64,000 nucleotides of DNA from Fluviicola taffensis DSM 16823 (lineage in GTDB: Bacteria; Bacteroidota; Bacteroidia; Flavobacteriales_D; Crocinitomicaceae), in contig NC_015321.1 of assembly GCF_000194605.1 (NCBI RefSeq), forward strand, positions 1,240,001 to 1,304,000, given 5' to 3'. Below are positions 60,436-64,000 of the stretch, in pieces. Both the position numbers and the translations under genes were made by a program. Position 1 is the stretch's first letter, and the number at the start of each line of letters is the position of its first letter. The notes under the pieces were generated by a model. It was given only the letters and a program-made list of their open reading frames with translations. It had not been told where the DNA came from and made no database searches.

Positions 60436-60789
60436 TTAATCTTGCGTATTTTTTATAATCGCAACTAATAACTTTACTAATTCCTCATTCAATTCAAATA
60501 TTGCTTTATCAACCGTAGTAATTTCAGAATGAATTAACTCTAACCAATACTTTGTTTCATCTGCTTCCTTAAGCGCAATTCTCAATTTATGCTTGAAGTC
60601 TTTTTTACTCTCTGCACGTTGAGCTTCTCTTACATTTGCACCAACACTTGTACCACTTCGAATCAATTGACTGCTCAGTTCATAATGCTTCTGATCTTTT
60701 AAATTCAAACAGAAACGAATGATTAACTGAGCAAAAAGAAATGATTTATCTTGAACAACAGAATTAATTCTCAATTCAGACACGCTCAT
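60436..60789 (-). CDS. Four-helix-bundle protein (S23 / 23S rRNA intervening-sequence family)
   Basis: 117 residues: KSFLFAQLIIRFCLNLK, YELSSQLIRSGTSVGANVREAQRAESKKDF, HKLRIALKEADETKYWLELI, FELNEELVKLLVAIIKNTQD. The SGTSVGANVREA and ETKYWLEL motifs are typical of the S23/IVP family, first found inside 23S rRNA intervening sequences and common as stray genes in Bacteroidota. Function is unknown. It sits between atpA and atpG, 28 and 38 bases from each, on the same strand, so it will be transcribed with the ATP synthase genes. Confidence 0.92.
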   Translation of the reverse strand: MSVSELRINSVVQDKSFLFAQLIIRFCLNLKDQKHYELSSQLIRSGTSVGANVREAQRAESKKDFKHKLRIALKEADETKYWLELIHSEITTVDKAIFELNEELVKLLVAIIKNTQD

Positions 60790-60817
60790 CTCTTCATTCT
60801 TAATTCTACATTCTTAA
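60790..60817. repeat. AT-rich flank of the inserted four-helix-bundle gene (atpA side)
   Basis: Contains CTCTTCATTCTTAATTC and TACATTCTTAATT, imperfectly inverted to the flank at 60398-60435. It lies directly after the atpA stop. Confidence 0.5.
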
Positions 60818-62392
60818 TTAATATTTTGAAGCGATCTCTTTCGCCACTTTTCCTAGTACATCTGTATCAGCATCATCGTATTTTCCAGCTTTCAAACGAA
60901 CTAAAACATCTGAATGTTTAGCCTCTAAGAAATCCAAATATTCTTTTTCGAATTCTTTTACTTTGTTTACCGGAACGTTTTGCATCAATCCTTTTGTACC
61001 AACATAGATGATAGCAATTTGCTTTTCTACTGGGTATGGATCTCCTTCACGTTGTTTCAAGATTTCCAAGTTACGAGCACCTTTATCCAATACTGATTTC
61101 GTTGCAGCATCCAAGTCTGAACCAAACTTAGCGAATGCTTCCAATTCACGGTATTGAGCTTGATCCAATTTTAAAGTACCTGCTACTTTCTTCATGGATT
61201 TAATTTGCGCGTTACCACCTACACGAGATACAGAGATACCTACGTTAATTGCAGGACGAATACCAGCGTTAAATAAATCACCTTCCAAGAAGATTTGACC
61301 GTCAGTAATCGAAATTACGTTAGTTGGGATATACGCAGAAACGTCACCCGCTTGTGTTTCGATAATTGGAAGTGCTGTTAATGAACCACCACCTTTTACC
61401 AATCCTTTGATAGACTCAGGAAGATCATTCATTTGAGAAGCGATATTATCATCAGCGATAATTTTCGCCGCACGCTCTAATAAACGAGAGTGAAGGTAGA
61501 AAACGTCACCTGGGTAAGCCTCACGACCTGGAGGACGACGCAATAACAAAGAAACTTCACGGTAAGCTACCGCTTGTTTTGATAAATCATCAAATACGAT
61601 TAATGCAGGGCGTCCTGAATCACGGAAGAACTCACCAATTGCAGCACCAGTCATTGGAGCGTAGAATTGCATTGGAGCCGGATCAGAAGCATTTGAAGCA
61701 ACAATCACTGTATAAGCCATTGCACCTGCGTCTTCTAATTTTTTAACTATCCCTGCAACCGTTGATCCTTTTTGTCCTATGGCAACATAGATACAGAAAA
61801 CAGGTTCTCCACGGTCGTAAAATTCTTTTTGGTTGATAATCGCATCAATCGCAACAGTTGTTTTTCCTGTTTGACGGTCACCAATGATTAACTCACGTTG
61901 TCCACGTCCAATTGGAATCATCGCATCAATTGCTTTGATACCTGTTTGAAGCGGCTCAGTAACCGGCTGACGGAAGATAACCCCTGGAGCTTTACGCTCG
62001 ATTGGCATTTCGTACAATTGACCAGCGATAGGACCTTTTCCGTCGATTGGATTACCCAAAGTATCCACAACACGACCAACCATTCCTTCACCAACATTTA
62101 CAGAAGCAATACGATTCAAGCGTTTTACAGTATCCCCTTCTTTTACACCAGAAGAGCGACCCAATAATACAACTCCTACGTTATCTTCTTCCAAGTTCAA
62201 AGCGATACCTTGAAGAGCTCCTTCGAACTCAACCAATTCACCGTATTGAACACCTTTCAATCCGTAAACGCGAGCGATACCATCACCAATCTGTAATACT
62301 GTACCTACCTCTTGCAATTCAGCTTCCGAACGGAAACCTGCTAATTGCTCTCTTAAAATCGCAGAAACTTCTGCTGGTTTAACATCTGCCAT
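60818..62392 (-). CDS. atpA: ATP synthase F1 subunit alpha
   Basis: Non-catalytic nucleotide-binding subunit. The 524 residues show [21 protein letters not shown], the P-loop [15 protein letters not shown] (about 171-185), [15 protein letters not shown] (as [11 protein letters not shown]), the Walker B region [34 protein letters not shown] in order, and the [13 protein letters not shown] motif. The usual downstream neighbour atpG is displaced by the S23-type gene. Confidence 0.97.
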   Translation of the reverse strand: MADVKPAEVSAILREQLAGFRSEAELQEVGTVLQIGDGIARVYGLKGVQYGELVEFEGALQGIALNLEEDNVGVVLLGRSSGVKEGDTVKRLNRIASVNVGEGMVGRVVDTLGNPIDGKGPIAGQLYEMPIERKAPGVIFRQPVTEPLQTGIKAIDAMIPIGRGQRELIIGDRQTGKTTVAIDAIINQKEFYDRGEPVFCIYVAIGQKGSTVAGIVKKLEDAGAMAYTVIVASNASDPAPMQFYAPMTGAAIGEFFRDSGRPALIVFDDLSKQAVAYREVSLLLRRPPGREAYPGDVFYLHSRLLERAAKIIADDNIASQMNDLPESIKGLVKGGGSLTALPIIETQAGDVSAYIPTNVISITDGQIFLEGDLFNAGIRPAINVGISVSRVGGNAQIKSMKKVAGTLKLDQAQYRELEAFAKFGSDLDAATKSVLDKGARNLEILKQREGDPYPVEKQIAIIYVGTKGLMQNVPVNKVKEFEKEYLDFLEAKHSDVLVRLKAGKYDDADTDVLGKVAKEIASKY

Positions 62393-62429
62393 GTTTTTCT
62401 TTTTATTCTGAGATTCTCAATTCCTTCGG

Positions 62430-62480
62430 ATCACGCAATTGTGATTGCTATCCTCAGTCTTCGAAAGCTAACGCTTTCTC
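62430..62480. repeat. Two hairpins in the atpH-atpA spacer
   Basis: ATCAC/GTGAT (62430-62445) and GAAAGC/GCTTTC (62463-62478). The second, with the preceding CTCAGTCTTC, matches the element at 23619-23645. They lie just after atpH and before atpA, and could act as processing or translation-tuning structures. Confidence 0.6.
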
Positions 62481-63012
62481 ATCTTGTTAAACGTTGTTTT
62501 AACTTATTAATTTGCGATGCTACTGAAGCATCAATTTGAGTATCACCCATACGAACGATAAAACCTCCGATTAGATCCGCATCTATTTTCTCCGTCAACT
62601 CAACAGTCCCTGTTGTAGATGCTTGAACTTTCGAAACAATCTCTTTCTTTACTTGTTCATCCAATTTTTGAGCGCTAATCAATGTTACTGGAACAATTCC
62701 TTTGTGCGACTTCAAAAGTACATCAAATGAACTTGCTATTTGAGACAAATATGCCTCACGACCATTTTTCACGATCAAATCAACAAATAAACTAGTTACT
62801 TTGTCGAACTGATCAAATATTGCATTCAATACCGCCAACTTTTTATCTGCTTTCACAACCGGACTCTCAAGCATCAGCTCTAAATCGCGATTTTCAGCAC
62901 AAACAGTTGCCATGTATTTCATATCTGCCGCGATAACATCCACTTTGTTTTGTTCGATTGCTAAATCTAACAAAGCTTGTGCGTAACGGGAAGCTGATTT
63001 CGAAATCTTCAT
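62479..63012 (-). CDS. atpH: ATP synthase F1 subunit delta
   Basis: Joins F1 to the peripheral stalk. The 177 residues have SASRYAQALLDLAIEQN at the N-terminus, the helical bundle (AENRDLELMLESPVVKADKKLAVLNAIF) and the C-terminal VKVQAS-like part with VELTEKIDADLIGGFIVRMGDTQIDASV, the OSCP/delta signature. Ten bases after atpF. Confidence 0.95.
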   Translation of the reverse strand: MKISKSASRYAQALLDLAIEQNKVDVIAADMKYMATVCAENRDLELMLESPVVKADKKLAVLNAIFDQFDKVTSLFVDLIVKNGREAYLSQIASSFDVLLKSHKGIVPVTLISAQKLDEQVKKEIVSKVQASTTGTVELTEKIDADLIGGFIVRMGDTQIDASVASQINKLKQRLTR

Positions 63013-63021
63013 TTCTGTCTA

Positions 63022-63516
63022 TTAGTTCAAGTTAATATCACCTGCCATTTTCTCAGCCAACGCTTTTTGCTTCTCATCAGAAGATAATTCTCCACGAATG
63101 ATTTTCTCAGCGATTTCTAAAGAGATTGCAGCAACCTGATTTTTCAATTCAGCAATTGCAGCAACTTTCTCTGTGTTGATAGTTGCACGAGCGGACTCAA
63201 CAATTTTGTTTGCTTCTGATTTTGCTTCAGCTTTCGCTTTCTCAACCATTCCAGTAGCAACTTCTTTTGCATCTTTCACGATTGCATCACGCTCTGCTCT
63301 AGCTTCTTTCAATAAGTTTTCATTCGAAGCCTGTAAAGCAAGCATTTCTGCTTTTGTTCTATCAGCCAACTCCAATGCGTCTGTAATTTTTTGCTCACGC
63401 GCATTAACAGAAGTCAAAATTGGCTTCCAAATGAATTTCGTTAAAATTACAAGCAACAAAACGAACACTAAGCCCGTCCAAAAAAGCAATCCTAAATCTG
63501 GTGTAATTAATTTCAT
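63022..63516 (-). CDS. atpF: ATP synthase F0 subunit b
   Basis: Peripheral-stalk subunit: one N-terminal membrane helix (LLFWTGLVFVLLLVILTKFIW) followed by a long coiled coil rich in Ala, Glu and Lys (AREQKITDALELADRTKAEM through the C-terminus). 164 residues. The ATG at 63516 is chosen; an upstream in-frame start at 63561 adds a stretch unlike subunit b and crosses the atpE-atpF spacer. Confidence 0.94.
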   Translation of the reverse strand: MKLITPDLGLLFWTGLVFVLLLVILTKFIWKPILTSVNAREQKITDALELADRTKAEMLALQASNENLLKEARAERDAIVKDAKEVATGMVEKAKAEAKSEANKIVESARATINTEKVAAIAELKNQVAAISLEIAEKIIRGELSSDEKQKALAEKMAGDINLN

Positions 63517-63592
63517 TTTATCTTTTTTATTTTTCCAATCCAAATTAAAGGCTTGTCGCAACCAACCGTTGCAACAAGCCTTTTAAATTCAA

Positions 63593-63811
63593 TTACTTAG
63601 GATCTAGACCTAGTAGACCTACTACTACTCCAAATAAAGCAACACCTTCGATTAACGCTGCTGCGATAATCATAGCTGTTTGAATTTTTCCTGAAGCTTC
63701 AGGTTGGCGAGCGATTGCGTCCATTGCTGAACCACCGATTTTACCAATTCCAAGTCCTGCTCCTAGAACTGCAATACCAGCTCCAATCGCTGCGATACTT
63801 CCTGTCATCAT
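63593..63811 (-). CDS. atpE: ATP synthase F0 subunit c
   Basis: Proton-carrying ring subunit. 72 residues form two membrane helices joined by the polar loop ARQPEA. The proton-binding glutamate is in AALIEGVALFGVVVG of the second helix. Glu in a simple IEGVALF context fits a proton, not sodium, ring, since the extra Gln and Ser/Thr sodium ligands are not evident. Start at 63811 or the next codon. Confidence 0.96.
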   Translation of the reverse strand: MMTGSIAAIGAGIAVLGAGLGIGKIGGSAMDAIARQPEASGKIQTAMIIAAALIEGVALFGVVVGLLGLDPK

Positions 63812-63839
63812 AGCTATATATGTATTAAAAAATTACTAA

Positions 63840-64000
63840 TTAATGGTGTGCTTCTTCAACAGCGGCACCGATAAACAATGCAGACAACATTGCAAACAAG
63901 AATGCTTGTAAGAATGCTACCAACAACTCTAAAACAGAGATAAACAAAGCCATAGGAACGGACAATCCTCCCCAAGCTGCACTCTGATTAATAAAAATAA
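63840..64000 (-). CDS. atpB: ATP synthase F0 subunit a, C-terminal end (cut by window edge)
   Basis: About 53 residues remain inside the window. Reading back from the TAA at 63840-63842 gives [41 protein letters not shown] in order, the last helix of subunit a with the [10 protein letters not shown] motif. It is the expected neighbour of atpE, with a 28-base gap. Confidence 0.93.
   Translation of the reverse strand, partial: IFINQSAAWGGLSVPMALFISVLELLVAFLQAFLFAMLSALFIGAAVEEAHH

Overview
The window reads as a chromosomal segment of a low-GC member of the Bacteroidota, most likely a flavobacterial lineage near Fluviicola/Crocinitomicaceae (the genus is my inference from protein resemblance). 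Evidence: Bacteroidota-type promoters (TTG or TTTG, 18-21 bases, TAnnTTTG), type IX secretion C-terminal sorting tails, an exbB-exbD-exbD-tonB cluster, a fused MurF-alanine racemase, a split F0F1 ATP synthase locus, and DUF5686 and BamA-type outer-membrane proteins. No rRNA, tRNA, insertion sequence or CRISPR array was found.

Layout. 1-950 (minus) is the start of a PaaZ-like aldehyde dehydrogenase. 1306-7351 (plus) is a TonB energising cluster (exbB, two exbD, tonB) followed by a small membrane protein, a PstS-like lipoprotein and a TPR protein; a second tonB lies at 8828. 10007-11923 encodes ATP synthase beta and epsilon. 12047-19865 is an envelope block: uppS, bamA, two OmpH/Skp chaperones, a DOPA-dioxygenase-like protein, murI and a TauE/SafE transporter. 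19933-28144 holds a DUF5686 outer-membrane protein, a radical SAM/SPASM protein, kbl, a PHP-domain membrane protein and a family 2 glycosyltransferase with an exported N-terminal domain.

29255-37286 (minus) looks like a nitrogen/redox region: a soluble histidine kinase and NtrC-type regulator, then a Cys-rich small protein, glutamate dehydrogenase, a three-gene NAD(P) transhydrogenase and a GreA/Rnk-like protein in tight order. 38197-42269 (plus) holds a small acidic exported protein, SulP and beta-carbonic anhydrase (probably bicarbonate handling), an AlkD-like protein and an ECF sigma factor with a tiny membrane partner. 42266-58715 is mostly minus: a 1338-residue secreted protein, an M28 peptidase, a Glu-rich protein, tdk and murF-alr (plus), an OmpA-like protein, an Ada-like methyltransferase, a large SPFH protein, a T9SS cargo protein and a di-heme peroxidase. 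59522-64000 (minus) is the rest of the ATP synthase (atpG, A, H, F, E and the end of B), with a four-helix-bundle (S23/IVP family) gene inserted between atpA and atpG.

Most genes are ordinary core functions. The best leads are a promoter-to-terminator transcript with a long rod-like fold at 46320-46550 (candidate small RNA), a set of -7 boxes lying exactly four bases before start codons (apparent leaderless transcripts: murI, tdk and two weaker cases), the S23-type insertion in the atp operon, two 8-bp tandem arrays sharing one leader sequence, and two remnants of T9SS cargo genes. All calls rest on reading the sequence by eye; no database search was run.
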